Below, piece by piece: positions 20,630 through 33,004 of a DNA stretch of 64,000 nucleotides. The number at the start of each line of letters is the position of its first letter. The stretch's first letter is position 1. Under the pieces are notes generated by a model. The model saw only the letters and a program-made list of their open reading frames with translations. It ran no database searches and had not been told where the DNA came from. Made by a program: the position numbers and the translations under genes. Source of the DNA: Diphasiastrum complanatum (lineage: Eukaryota; Streptophyta; Lycopodiopsida; Lycopodiales; Lycopodiaceae); NCBI GenBank assembly GCA_029204225.1, contig CM055113.1:29536805-29600804 (forward strand). The letters run 5' to 3'.

Positions 20630-21277
20630 TGAGACACGAAACGAAGCGAAACTCGAAGGTCGAATGATTCGCGAAAGTCAAACATGCCTCCAGGACCAAA
20701 AAGACACGACATGACATGAAACGAAAAGAAATGAAAGAAAATCTTTCTCGCTGTCAGTTGGCAGTTCAACGTGTGTGGAGTCTTAAAGTTCATGCTCAAC
20801 TGAAACAATTAGCAATAACGGAAAGTAACTGATTAGTTGATTAGCGTTAACTACTCTTGTAATTCTCTGTTTAGCTATCTTGTAAACTCCACACAATAGA
20901 GATATAAACTTTTTTTTGGATCAAAAGTAAATACGGAGAATGTGCGTGAGTAGAGCAGAAAAGAAAAGAAACAGAAACAAAATAGTTGTGCATGAAAGTC
21001 TTCCAACGAGCAGAACACGGCGGAAGAGCAGAGTGTCAGGCCGCCAATGAGTGAGACACTGATCATCTCATTCTAAACATTAATATGATAATACAGTTGC
21101 TCTATCTTGTGCATCTCCTTATCTTCCACTGTCTTGATTGCTAGAATGATATATGTTTTGTGATCTGTAGTCGCATGTCTAGGGTCCTGCAAGCTTCCGC
21201 ATAAAAAAATTCAAAAGAAACAAATTCATTCGCGACGAACCAAACTCGTTCGTGATGAACCAAACTCATTCGCAACA
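20630..21277 (+). mobile_element. 5' LTR of copia B2
   Basis: Family B LTR on the plus strand, starting TGAGACACGAA and ending CGCAACA, about 648 bp. TGGTATCAGAGCT (21,278-21,290) follows. It sits directly in the gypsy 1 RNase H region. No second LTR is present, so target duplication cannot be tested. Confidence 0.85.
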
Positions 21278-21290
21278 TGGTATCAGAGCT
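21278..21290 (+). promoter_or_regulatory. Primer-binding site of copia B2
   Basis: TGGTATCAGAGCT directly abuts the LTR end ACA. It is an initiator-Met type site, 50 bp upstream of the Gag ATG at 21,341. Confidence 0.85.
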
Positions 21291-21340
21291 ACAGGTTATC
21301 ACTATTGATATCTGAACAATGATTTTCTAGACAATACAAT

Positions 21341-23365
21341 ATGGCTACAACGATCCAAACAAGAGTAGCAATCAGTCTTGATGGTACAAACTACAAGATA
21401 TGGAATTTCAAAATCAAAACACTTCTGAAGGACGAAGGCATCTGGTCGGTGACCAAACTCTCAGAGGTGCAGTCTCCAGAGGGAGACCCGAGGAGAGCTG
21501 AATGAATCAGAAAGGATGAGCGTGCAATGGCGATCATTGTTTTGTCCATCAACGAATATCTACTCATCAGATTGAAGACTGCAAAAGCATCCATGCAGCA
21601 TGGGAAAGATTAAAACAGAAGTACGAAGTGAGGACTACAGCTTCAGTGATGCATCTTCACAATCAGCTACAATTCATACGATGGAATGACAACCAGTTAG
21701 ACCATCACATTGAGAGAATCAGTATGATCTTCACTCAACTCGCTGCATCAGGACAAGAGCACCAGGTCCCAGCACCACAACAGTTGATGTTCTTCATGAA
21801 GTCTCTACCTACATCCTATCAACTGTTGAGAATGCTCATACTGAGTCTATCATGTATGACATTCGACAATGCAATCAGTTTTGTTGCTGATGAGAGACTG
21901 ATGAGGGATGAAGGAGAAGGAAGCAGTGATTAAGAGAAATCTCTCTTCACGAAAGGAAGGAAGAAAAACAAGAACAAACCCAGATTCGACAAGACGAAGT
22001 CCTCGAATCAACAATCTTCTTCCTATAATCACTGTCACAAACTAGGCCATATAGCCAACAGATGTTGGTTCAATCCAACGATACCTTGCATGCACTGTAA
22101 GAAGAACGGGCACTCTGCATACGATTGCAGATTCAACCCAAAAAAAAAGAACAACAATGAGAAAGCAAATGTTGCAGAGTTATCCAAAGAGACAGATAGA
22201 GGTGATGAAGCCTTCACAATACCTGATGAAGCTTCAATGAGCTACAATGAACAAGACTACGATGTAGTCATTGATTCAGGAGCAACATCACACATCACCT
22301 GCAACAAGAAAATCTTGATAGACTTCAGAGAACTCAAAAATAACAGAGTGGTGATTCTAGGTGATGTGAGCAGACACGATGTCAAAGGCATCGGGACTCT
22401 ACAGTTGTGAACACTGTCAGGTCAAGCAGAGCTGCCAGGAGCACTCTACGTGCCTTCATTGAGAAAAGATCTGCTATTAGTCTCCAAGATGGCAGATCTT
22501 GGAATTCGAGTTTTGTTCGATGGCAATACATGTCGCATGATTAATAAAACTACAAACAAATTGTTGACGGTTGGATGCAGAGAAGGAAACCTCTATCGAG
22601 CCAAGATAATCAACAATTTTGATAGCATATTAAATGCATTAAAAAATGAAGATTAGTTCTAGCATAGGAGAATGTATCATCTGAACATGAGGAGCTTGTA
22701 TGACATGTGTAAGAAAGACATAGTCACAGGTCTAAAGATATCAAGACCCGATACTGAGTTCTGTGAAGCCTGTCAGAAATGCAAACAACATCGAAATCCA
22801 TTCACACATGAGGGAAGAAGAGCCAAAGAGGTTCTTGAGCTTGTCCACTCAGATGTCAGTGCACCGATGAAAATGGATTCGCTCTCAGAATTGAGGTATT
22901 TCCTGACATTCATAGATGATTACAACCGGATGACTACGATCTACTACCTAAAGAAGAAATCTGAGGTGTTTGATTCCTTCAAGAAGTTCGTGGCATTTGC
23001 AGAGCGACACACCTCAAAGAAGATTCAGATCATCAGATCTGACAATGGAGGTGAGTACAAGAGCAAAGAATTTTCAAAATTCTACCAAGAACAAGGGATT
23101 GAGCATCAGTTCACTCCTGTGTACACATCAGAATATAATAGTATCGCAGAAAGAAGAAACATGACGCTAGTCAAAGGAGCCAGATGCATGATGGCACAGG
23201 TTCGATTGCCAAGTCAATTCTGGACTGAGGCAATAGCTGTAGTTGTACACCTGCAGAATACATCAACAATGACAGCGCTGGAAAATAAGACACCGTACGA
23301 AATGTGGACAAGTAGAAAGCCTGATCTATCATACGTACATGTGTTTGGATGTGCAAACAGACTGT
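21341..23365 (+). pseudogene. Copia B2 Gag, protease and integrase, truncated
   Basis: Gag starts at 21,341 (MATTIQTRVAISLDG) and is broken by a stop at 21,504 and later frameshifts. The knuckle PCMHCKKNGHSAYDC is complete. The protease motif VVIDSGATSHIT is intact. Integrase shows LNMRSLYDMCKKD, the zinc Cys pair CEACQKCK, DDE blocks VLELVHSDVSAP, LTFIDDYNRM, IIRSDNGGEY and the Glu-region PVYTSEYNSIAERRN, then YEMWTSRKPDLSYVHVFGCA. It stops there at 23,365, where a fragment of another LTR begins. RT and RNase H are absent. Confidence 0.88.
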
Positions 23366-23520
23366 TTAGGACCAATTTTTACTGCGTATCAGCAATCAAT
23401 TTCTGAGAAGGAACTGGATGAATGCCAACGGACTCCGACCAACTGGCAGTCGAATTTGAAGACCTGATTACTTAGTATAAATCAGCAGTTCATATATCTC
23501 ATTATCAATGATCAAGATCT
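23362..23520 (+). mobile_element. Start of a family C LTR (fragment)
   Basis: TGCAAACAGA...GGAACTGGATG...CCAACTGGCAG matches, in reverse complement, 34,940-35,098, the outer end of the copia C LTR. It therefore gives the first about 150 bp of a C LTR in plus orientation, fused to the broken B2 integrase. Confidence 0.7.
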
Positions 23521-24258
23521 GAAATGTTATTGTGAATTGTGAAGGGGCTAAGTGTTATTCATTGCTTCATTTGTTTATGGTTTCTTACACTTCATATGGA
23601 TCTACATATAAATTTCAATCTCTATGGTCTCTGTTCATGACCTTAATGTCTCGAAATATTGGTTTATACTTTTTTATGCTATATTATCTTCTTTGGCCTC
23701 ACTTCTCAGATTTCTCAAGAAAAATGCTAATTTTTTGAATCTATTAAACCAGTAGCCCAACCATAAATTTCAAATTTTTTAACATATATGATGGTTTGAT
23801 GGTTTGATGGATCTACCATCAAAATAACAAATGGTTTTGGTAATTCTATATTTTTTTTTTCATAAGTAGATCAAAATTCTCATTTGCATCTTTTATTAGT
23901 TTGGTTTGTTGGTTATGATTTCTAGTTTACTAGTTTGATCATGGTCTACTATAAAAAACCAGTAGTTTCAGAATCTTTAATCTCAAATATCTTTGTTTCA
24001 ATATTTTTGAAACTAATCTTGTATAATAGCTATTATGGTAGTTTCCTCCTTTGTTTTCTTGCTAATGGAACTTGAGGATTTGTCTATTATATTCAGGGTA
24101 CCTGGGCACCCGGGCACTAGTGTCGATGCCCATGCCCGGGTGCCCGAGAAAAATAATCGAAAAAAAAAGTGTTTGTCTAACATTATCAAGCCTAGTGTCT
24201 TCAAGTGTGGCATTTGGAAAGCAGATGCATAATAAAACCACATTTGTAGTTTGATTTA
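23521..24258. other. No gene recognised; contains a GC-rich hairpin
   Basis: AT-rich sequence with many stops on both strands and no retroelement motif. The only salient item is the perfect 13-bp inverted repeat at 24,104-24,145. Confidence 0.5.
24104..24145. repeat. Perfect GC-rich inverted repeat (hairpin)
   Basis: GGGCACCCGGGCA (24,104-24,116) and its exact reverse complement (24,133-24,145) are separated by 16 bases. The stem is 85 percent G+C inside strongly AT-rich flanks. TGGGCA...TGCCCA inside it allows an alternative pairing. It may be a remnant of a transposon end. Confidence 0.85.
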
Positions 24259-24903
24259 TGTGAAGGATTTTAGATCATTCAAGATCCAATCCATGTCCCT
24301 GATCTTTGGTTACAATAAGGAGCAAACCAACAATCTTGCCAATGTAGAAAAATCAGCATCTACATACAAAATGAGATGCAAACTCTAAGAGATACCGATC
24401 AAACATGAACCAAAACATAAAATATGTTTTCTGTCTGTACAATTACAGTACCCTACTGTATCTCACATGTGTGGAACCAAAAATTGCAAAATATGAGCAT
24501 TCTACACACAAGATATCACCAAGATAGTGCACCAATGAGTAGTAGAACCCAAAGAGAACCATGTATAATGATGAAATGAGAGAGAAGAGAGAAGATATGT
24601 CTCTCCACGAGTTATATCCTTTTATAGAGTGTCCAAACCCTATTTGGACACTTGGCTTTCCCTCCAAAATGTAAACCCTACTATTTTTGGGTCTAGATTC
24701 AATGTACCCAAAGTTCAAATTTGAATCTCTCTCAAACTCGACTACCAACTTTCCCACAGTTTCAAAAAAGTGTTTATTGAATGTATTTTAAACTAATATA
24801 ACTTCAAAAAGTTTATCTCTAAGTCTAAAATGAGTTTTGGCCTCTTATTGACAATTTACCAAAATATGACTAAACTAGACTAAACTAGTTGAAATCTCTC
24901 ACA
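24259..24903 (-). mobile_element. 3' LTR of copia G1
   Basis: Minus-strand LTR of about 645 bp, TGTGAGAG (24,903) to CTTCACA (24,259). A purine run (GAAGAGGGAG) lies just upstream on the element strand, acting as polypurine tract. It matches 43,541-44,182 in inverted orientation. It contains CACATGTGTGG near 24,466. Confidence 0.85.
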
Positions 24904-26453
24904 CTCCCTCTTCAACTAGTTTTGGCATAGTTTTGACAATAGAACTTTGATCCAACTTTAGAATGATCTCCATCCTAAGTATAGATATCCTTTCTAAGGT
25001 CCTAAAGTGTCTTTCATAATTGATATAGAGAATAGTGTCCAAATTGGATGCTTCACTATTTCTTACATCAATTTTACACATCAAGATATAACTAGAACAT
25101 GAAGAACCAAATAGAATGTAAATGAAATAATTCCTCCATGCTTCAAACTTTGAACTCTCTGGAAAATTACATCAACCAAACAATAAATGTGAGTGATGAC
25201 CATTTGCTTGCTTGTCTCCTCCAACTTTGTCCTTTCTTGATATGTCTCCACCATAAAACTCCATGAATGAGCCTCCATCTCCATCTTGCCACAAGATATC
25301 ATCAACACTTGATGACTTGGCCATGAATGAGTGACATAATGAACCTCCATTAGCTTCATTTCCATCAACAAAACCAGCCAAGAATGCAGGTACAACTCCA
25401 ACAATAAGATATCGCAAGACAATATAGCTAGTTTGTCCTTATCTTGACAATTTGCACACATCCACATGAAATAGCTCAAACATGAGATAGAATAAGTAAA
25501 GTAAACTTGAACAGCACTTTCTTGCTGCTCCTTTGACCTTACTTGAGTCTTCATACACCTGCAAATATAGATCCATAACATCTTTGCCAAACTTAACCTT
25601 CCTTTGATGCTCTTGACTAGCTCCAAATTGCCACCTTTCCTTTTGTGTTGTTGAAGCCCTTTGAGACCAACATCTTGATCTTCAAATTGACCATCAAAGT
25701 AATTGAACAAAATTTGTTTTCCAGATCCATTACTTGATTTTCCAATATGAAAACCATGAGCGTCTCACCTTGATCTTGCCCTTTAGGCCATTTGCCTTTT
25801 CCTTTGCCCTTGAACTTGCCTTTGATGGACATAGTCTCCTCTTCATATTGAGATGTCGATGTAGATCCATCTCCTCTTGATTGAAGCCTATACTCCTCAT
25901 TCACCAAGATCTCTTGCAAATCCACAATACTTGGCAAAGTCTTTTGAATAGCAAAACTTTGAACAAGATTAGCATGATCATCCAACAAGCCATTAAGTAT
26001 AACTTGAACAAGTTCTACTTCCTTAATGCTTTCATCAATACATGCTAACTCATCATTGAATGCTTTAACCCTAAAAACAAAAGCATGAGTACTCTCTACC
26101 TTCTTTTGCAAACTTTGAAAGATTTGCCTCCTAAGAGTAAGCACTCTTCATATAGACTTGGATTCATAAAGCTTTTTCAAAGCTTTCCAAGCCTCCAAAG
26201 ATGATGTGCACTTACCAATCTCCTTGAGAAGTTCATTGGTAACATTCATCTTAATCATGTGTAGAGTCTTCTTTGCTCCCTTGTCATACCTCATTTGATC
26301 TTAAGGTGCTTGAGGCCTCTCCTCCACACCTGCAACAATCTCCATCAACTCATTCATCTCCAATAAGGACTCCATCCTCACCTTCCAACTAGAATAGTTG
26401 ATTGAGGTAAGCCTATCATTGCCTTCCAACATGAATTCACCACTTGTAGCCAT
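24904..26453 (-). pseudogene. Copia G1 Gag and decayed internal region
   Basis: Gag starts at 26,453 (MATSGEFMLEGNDRLTSINY). It continues with a stop at about 26,300 and a frameshift near 26,145 (SLEAWKALKKLYESK, HAFVFRVKAFNDELACIDES, VQVILNGLLDDHANLVQSFA). A lysine-rich tail follows (KGKFKGKGKGKWPKGQDQG). From about 25,700 to 24,904 the frame remains partly open but unrecognisable, then ends MPKLVEEGV before the LTR. No protease, integrase or RT is recognised, so the element is a short non-autonomous derivative. Its 5' LTR is missing. Confidence 0.8.
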
Positions 26454-26529
26454 GTTGCAATGACCTGATCTTCTTCTTTCAACCTGTTCCAATGCACAAA
26501 GCACTCTCTTGAATGTGAACAAATGAACT

Positions 26530-27336
26530 CAAGAAGAAATCACAAAGATATGGCTTGAAACAAGCTCCTTGTGCTTGGTATGGATACATTGATAAGTATT
26601 TCATAAGCCATAGTTTAATGCATACTTCATCATATTGTGATATATACACACTTGTTAGGGATGGCTCTGTACTCTTGATTGTACTTTATGTGGATGATGT
26701 AGTCATTGCTAGTAGTCATGATAATCTAGTGAAGGAAGTCAAATTAAATCTCTGTAGGAAATTTGATATGATAGATCTGGACATGATGCATTACTACTTA
26801 GTGTGTGGAACTCTAGCAAAATGGTCATGGATTTTAACTTACCTAGACAAAATATGTTGTCAAGAACTACTCAAGAGATTTCACATGGTAGATAGTAAGG
26901 TATCATCAACTCCCATCAAAGTTGGTGCAAAACTCTCAAAGTATGATGATAGTGATTCCTTTGATGCTATTGAATATCATTTGTTAGTGAAAATTCTTAT
27001 CTATTTCTCAACTACTAGAGCAGATATTTGCTATCTTGTGGGTTAATAAGTCAATTTATGCATACACCAAAGCAGTCACATTGGAAAGCCGCTAAGCTTA
27101 TTCTTAGGCATGTGAAAAATACAACAAAATTTGTCTTATTCTCGTAATGGTAATACTGTGAAACTATTTGAGGGCTATGTCGATGCATATTGGGATGGAA
27201 ACATGTATGACAAATGCTCTACTTCAAGTTATGTTTTTTATGTTGGCAATGATTGTTTTTCATGGTTCAACAAAAAGTAGAATATAGTGGCTCTATCTAC
27301 TACTAAAGATGAGTACAAAGCTTTAGGAAGTGTTTT
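26530..27336 (+). pseudogene. Copia RT C-terminus and RNase H fragment
   Basis: GLKQAPCAWYGYIDKY (after a stop), LLIVLYVDDVVIASS with the YVDD catalytic box, and MMHYYLVCGTL in place of the usual LHYFLGIE. Then VSSTPIKVGAKLSKYDDSD, TTRADICYLVG and the RNase H pieces SYVFYVGNDCFSWFNKK and ALSTTKDEYKALG. Several stops occur. It begins where the copia G1 leader stops (26,520) and belongs to a different copia family, possibly C. Confidence 0.85.
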
Positions 27337-29933
27337 CTAGTTTCTTTTTATTTTTTCTGTTGTTCTTACAAATCAAAGAAGCTGTGGGTCCGAAAAGTCC
27401 GATTTTTGTTGTGAATTCAAGTCAGCATCTGTGAAGCTGTGTTTGGGCATGAAATTGTACTCCATTCAAATCACATCCTTGATAGTGTCTTCCAGCTGTG
27501 CGTTTTCCTGTACCTTTCAATCTTTGGTATGGAGTTAATTGTACATAGTGGCAAATACATATTTTCTTTGCAGATGCAAACCGATTTCATATTTGCTTGC
27601 CTCTGCTTTAGGATTTGCCTTCACACAAACATTTGGATACTAAATTCTAGATCAAGTTACTTGTTGGATTGGCTTTTTAAAGGTAGTCGCTTTGCCAAAA
27701 ACATGGAAGAATGTGCTTTGAGAGAGTTGCGAGCCTAACGACAATTAAGAACTCTTCTAGTTTTTCTCCCCACCCATTCGATTCTTTGAACCTTTTCTTC
27801 GCCATTCATTCGATAATGACATCCCTGCTTTTCTCCCTTGCCAATTTGTTTAATAGTGCTTGCAACAATCTTTACTTTTGCATTGCAGTAACAGAAAACT
27901 AGAGCCTTTTCAAAGAGTGCGAAACTTCGGAGACTGACAATTTGAAGCTTCGTTATTGGTAAGATTAAACGATATCAGATTGTCAGATATCATTGCCATA
28001 CTACCTAGTAGTATTGATGTATAGGAACTATCATCGTAATGATTCGAGAAACTCTTTCTTGAATTCTTTGTACAAACTTTTTTATCAACAATTTATACTA
28101 CAATTGGTGATACCGTCTTTAGGAACACAAAATAGCTCAACACACCAATAATTTTGAATTTTGAAAAAAAAATTCATTTTGAATTTGGACATTCTTTCTG
28201 TATCAAAATGAATATAATTTTATATGCAATTGTTATCAGAATTATGTGTATTGCATTTAGAATACTTATCTATTACAAAATATTGAAAATCATTTTCTGT
28301 TTTTGATTCAAATGTTGTTTTTCTTATAAAATTGAATAAATGATACAATTTCAATGCTATGAATTTCAATTTGTTATTTTAGTACATATCTATTGTTTTT
28401 TATAGCATATAAAATTTTAGTTAAAAAAGAATGCCATACAAAATTCATTCTGTTTGTAAATGTTTTCCAGTTTGTTTATTTTTTACAATGACTAACACCG
28501 TTGATAATTGTTTCATCTCTCGCTATATATTTTGATAGTCGAAGTCTTATCAAGAAAAATTTTATGCTTTGGCATAAGGTGAATAATATCGATTCCTAGT
28601 CAATACTCAATAGAAACAATTTTTCAAAGAAAATAAAAGATTTGTTTGCTTAGAATTGAAAACACACGATCAATTGTCCCATAAAAAATGCAATTACGAA
28701 CGAAACGAACGTTAACTGAAAGACATAAAATCGTGAAAGAAAATGTTTTCAAGAAGAAAAGAAAACAATTTATTCCATATATCAATGGATGGCTTAAAAC
28801 GAAAGAATATCAAGTGTCTGGAAAATGTTGTGTATGCGTTGGCTTATTCTGACGAATCCCCAAAATACTCGGACAGAGCAACTCAAGAGCACCTTTCACC
28901 TTAGACCGAGGAGGTCCCTGAGAAGACGAGACTAATGAAGACTGAGAGCCAAGTATGAGAGCCGAGAAATACTAGCTAGGAAAGACATGCAAGAACTGTG
29001 TAAGCCTCATGGTGAATCCCGGAAGATGGAATGACCATGTAGGAACTAGTATTTCTAGGCAAATGTAATAAATGCAAGTAGACCCCTCTTAAAGAAAGTA
29101 GAGTGAGCCACCTTTTGATGGTGACCTCTAGTGGAGAGCATTATTCCACTTGTAATTTGTGAAATGTCGAAATTCTACTAGGATGCCACCTAAGGAGCTC
29201 TCTTGCTTATTTAAGAGACTCCCTCTTTGTGAAGAGGAGCTTTTTGTGTATTCTATCAACTCCATGCTGAAATGAGAAGAGCCTCCATGAGTTAGATGCA
29301 TCCATTGAGCTCCTTGATCCTGATGGTTTTCTTGAGTGATGCCCCTATGATCATGCCCTTCCATTCATATTGTGTGTGGTTGTGGATCTAGAGTGGATTA
29401 GTTTTCTTGCTTTCCTAGTTGTGGATTAGATTTCATGTTTTCTTGTGGATTAATGTAGGAGCCAACATTCAAGTAAACTAAATAGGCTAGAAATTTGGCA
29501 TAAATCTTGCATATTCTCTAACATTCTAGCTCTTGATGTTCTTGGGATGTCCAAGAATCAAAAGACTGGTTAGTTTCTTGATTCTTGGACTTCTAACATG
29601 CTGTGCATTAGTTCTTGTTTCTTGTTTTGTCAATTTATGCAAGTAAAGTAGTGTAGGATCTGATTTTAGTTCGTTTTGCAGCAAAGTAGAAGTAGGAATC
29701 CATCGTTGTTCAACTGAGCAGTAACGTAGATCATTTGTTGAACACATTGGCTTGCATTTTGGTTGATTATGCATGTGCATTCAGTTCAAGAGTGACCCAT
29801 CCGGATGTCCTCTGACAGGCAGGACAATACTACAATGATTATCAGTCCCTTCAGTCTAATCTGGGCCTTAAAACAAGAAAGAAACAAAGAAGACTAGTAA
29901 ACAGATTCTATAGGCTCTAAAGATGTCAACAGT
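27337..29933. other. 2.6 kb without a recognised gene
   Basis: Both strands are rich in stops. 28,850-29,520 has the look of an LTR (TATTTAAGAG near 29,208 followed by a short leader-like stretch), but no second copy or primer-binding site is visible. No RNA gene was recognised. Confidence 0.4.
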
Positions 29934-31690
29934 ATGGAAATTATCGGACAAATAAAATGTTGTTCTACATGTGGAAGTACAAATTTCTTCAAGAAAGAAC
30001 ATAATAAGAAGTTTCAAAATTCGAATGAAAATGTCCCACCTTATGCAATAGCTAATACTTTTTTATGGAAATATACATATACAAATGAGGAACAAAAACA
30101 GTGGTATACATGCGCTTTATGTAAAACTTATCCAGATCGAATAAAATACATAGTATTTTCTTCGCCTACGTATTTACGTTCTCTTTTTAAGATTGACATG
30201 TCACATTTACAATTGTTATCCATAATAGATATTTTAGTAGATGTGACTCGACACATAAACTCATTCGTGATAGGATAACTTGAAAAAAGATCGCTTTTCG
30301 ACAATCTGATTGCTTGCAATTTGAATAGATATACGAATGATAAAGAAGAATTAGAAAACGTGTTACGCCAGAATATTTTGCACAATTCGATATTAAGAAC
30401 TTTTTTGAGCATATATGAATATAATGCCGAAACTCAAGTGTTACCGTTTATACCTTAGCTTCGTGTCAAGAAATGTTAAAAACTGAAATACATGCATTCG
30501 AAAACATGGAAATCGATCCATTCGAACGACTATATATATTATTGCAAGACATAACGCCCTGCAGCAAAAGACAAAATATCCAAAAAGATGACATATATAC
30601 ATATTCAAATTTACGGATTAGAACAAGAACGCATGAACGAAAAGAAACATCGATGTTTAGAACAAAAGTTTCTGGATTGCCGTTAATGACTGAACAAAAA
30701 CAATTCATCACATTAAAAAATGCAATTTTCCCATTTATGTTTTCATTTGGTCACGGTTATTACGATGGGAAAATACGTTATATCGATTACATAAAACTGA
30801 GAGTTTCTTCATTGTTTTCTTCATTTACACTATATCCACCATGTTTACTTATAATGTATCAAATACGACAAGCAATCTTGATAACAACAAATGTGTCATC
30901 TTTTGCAAAAAGACATTATTGAATTCGTTAATAAACATCCAACTACAAATGAAGAACAGATTTTTAGAAATGTTTTGAAATTCACTTTCCCACGCGAAAT
31001 GCCATGGCATAGACGGAATTTTTAAAGATCCATCATGGCATAGACGGAATTTTAAAGTTTTGAAAATGATTAGCTCTAACGTGACAATAATATGCACTCA
31101 CAAAGAAAATGTCAAAAGATATAACAAATGTGCTTTACAGAAACTCTTCGAAGAGAAAAATATCATAAACGTACCAGTCAAAACAAATGCATCAGACAAT
31201 CCAAAATTTAAATCATGGCTTGAGGACTCGTCATTTTATCAACTAGACCAAATTGCAAAGAATGCAAAAACATGGTTCTTACGAATCTAGACATAACAAA
31301 CCGAATAGTTAATGGAGCGACCGGAACGATTTAAGACTATGCGCATTTGAATCAAATGAATGAAATCGATTCTATCACGATAACACTCGATGGATCTGAC
31401 AAAAAAATGAAAATTACGCCATCAACTATTAGGAAATTGAGATACGATTCTAAAATATATTAAAAATGCACTTTTTCTTTAACATTAGCATATGCTATTA
31501 CAGCTCATTAATCGCAAGGCATAACAATCAGCAACACTACAATAATTGATATTGAAAACAATTTCTATCCAGGATTAATTTACGTTATGTTATCTCGAGT
31601 GACAAGACGAGAACACATATTTCTCACACGCAAACTAACACCTGCAAATTTTGATCCAACACCAGCCACTATGAATCAAACAAGTACTTA
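29934..31690 (+). pseudogene. Helitron-type Rep/helicase protein with large internal deletion
   Basis: The N-terminal domain has CCSTCGSTNFF and YTCALCK cysteine pairs and YLRSLFKIDMSHLQLLSIID. A Helitron-like N block follows (FPFMFSFGHGYYDGKIRYID, YIKLRVSSLF, LLIMYQIRQAI). The text then jumps at about 31,010-31,060 to the C-terminus of a PIF1-type helicase: VTIICTHKENVKRYN, NLDITNRIVNGATGTI, LAYAITAH-SQGITI, DIENNFYPGLIYVMLSRVTR. Rep HUH motifs and the Walker boxes are lost. Several stops and frameshifts occur. A repeated CATGGCATAGACGGAATTTT marks the deletion junction. Confidence 0.75.
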
Positions 31691-31827
31691 ACATTCACAA
31701 TATGGTCTGATTCTACGACATCTAAATCTTTGTGACACAGTACTTGATTATTTATTGTTCTAGAAATATCATATCTAAAATATTTCATTTCTAATTTTCC
31801 AATTGTATTTGAAACCAGAGATCCGAT

Positions 31828-32603
31828 ATGGCATTACAAGAGCTTACAGAGGCTCAAAAGGTATATTGTTATGAATATCGTGAATCATTTTTTAAACTCG
31901 AATAAAATACCTAAAAAAAAGAACGCTTTTAACTATTCAAAATTCGTAATTTATTCTAATAATGACTTTTATGGTGAAAACTTTCACAAGCTTTTTCGAA
32001 AACTAAAAGAAGAAACTCAACAACCGCAAGCTTCGACATCTGAAGATCTTGAAGAATTGCGAATTTATCCTACGACGCGACAAATGTTTCTATTGAATGC
32101 TTGCGGGATCAATCCAGAACAATACAAAGACGGGTTTCAAAATAGTTACACTATGAGCACATATATCACAACACATAAACGTGCGAGAGAAACCTATGTG
32201 CATGAACATCACAAAGATCCTATAGAAGGTAACAAATCACCTCTATTTTTATTTATTTATTTTCCATTCTGTTCTTTTACTTTATTACATTAAACATATG
32301 AAAATCATATTATTTTTATAACATATTTCAAACTTGCAGGATTTTTGATAAACTATTTTCTATTCTAATCCCGGATTCGATCAAGACGAACAAGACGGTG
32401 ATACAACATTTCGAAGCGCACTCTGACAAACGTTATTATGCAATTTGTAACCTATATTTCGGTTACAACATTGCTTTTTCAGATTGGAAAACCATGTCTC
32501 GAATAGAATTAAATGCTATCAATACAGATTTAGGGAGACAACTTGGCCATCTCTCTGACACTGGAATTCGACTGACAGACGGTCCTATCACAATTGAAAA
32601 CGT
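31828..32603 (+). pseudogene. Unidentified spliced ORF downstream of the Helitron helicase
   Basis: It starts MALQELTEAQKVYCYEYRES at 31,828 and needs one frameshift near 31,905 to continue as FNYSKFVIYSNNDFYGENFH. It then reads TTRQMFLLNACGINPEQYKD to a GTAACA donor at 32,228. An acceptor at about 32,339 leads to DTTFRSALSDKRYYAICNLY and RQLGHLSDTGIRLTDGPITI. I do not recognise a domain. Its position right behind the helicase suggests cargo of the Helitron. It is cut at about 32,603 by the end of copia D pol. Confidence 0.4.
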
Positions 32604-32735
32604 TCTGAACACTAAGCCACTTGCTGGAAAAAAGTTTGATAAGTTTAGATCAAAGCTTTATGTACTTAAAGTTTGTTGACTTTAAAGCTATGTATATGAT
32701 TGTATAAAAAGTAGAATCTACTTTAAGGGAGAGAG
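32604..32735 (+). pseudogene. Copia D RNase H C-terminus and polypurine tract
   Basis: TKPLAGKKFDKFRSKLYVL is the usual C-terminal tail of copia RNase H. The frame ends shortly after, and AAGGGAGAGAG (32,725-32,735) is the polypurine tract immediately before the LTR. The junction with the Helitron-linked frame at about 32,603 is one proposed inversion breakpoint. Confidence 0.75.
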
Positions 32736-33004
32736 TTAGAATTAAAGTAGAATCACTGTGTTACTGTACTGTGGGTCCTATCAGTGGATAAGGATCAGTT
32801 GGCCTCGCCACGAGGCAAGTCGACGGGACACACATCCCGCCAACGACAACCTGGGTCATGCATGGGTTGCCTGAGTGAACAACTATATGTATAGTGTAAT
32901 TTCATTTTGAGAAATACAGTTGCTATGTAAGCTTGTTGTGGAGAGTGTTTTCTGTCTATGTTACTGTGTAGCATGATATGTGTTCCTATGCAAAGCAAAT
33001 TCTA
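32736..33004 (+). mobile_element. 3' LTR of copia D (269 bp)
   Basis: Runs from TTAGAATTAAAG to GCAAATTCTAA. The reverse complement matches 42,278-42,547. The ends form an 8-bp inverted repeat TTAGAATT/AATTCTAA rather than TG...CA. It is inserted in the protease region of a copia C element. Confidence 0.85.

Noticed and set aside
28850..29520. Possible solo LTR
   Set aside because: It has a promoter-like look only; no matching copy, primer-binding site or clear TG...CA ends were found.
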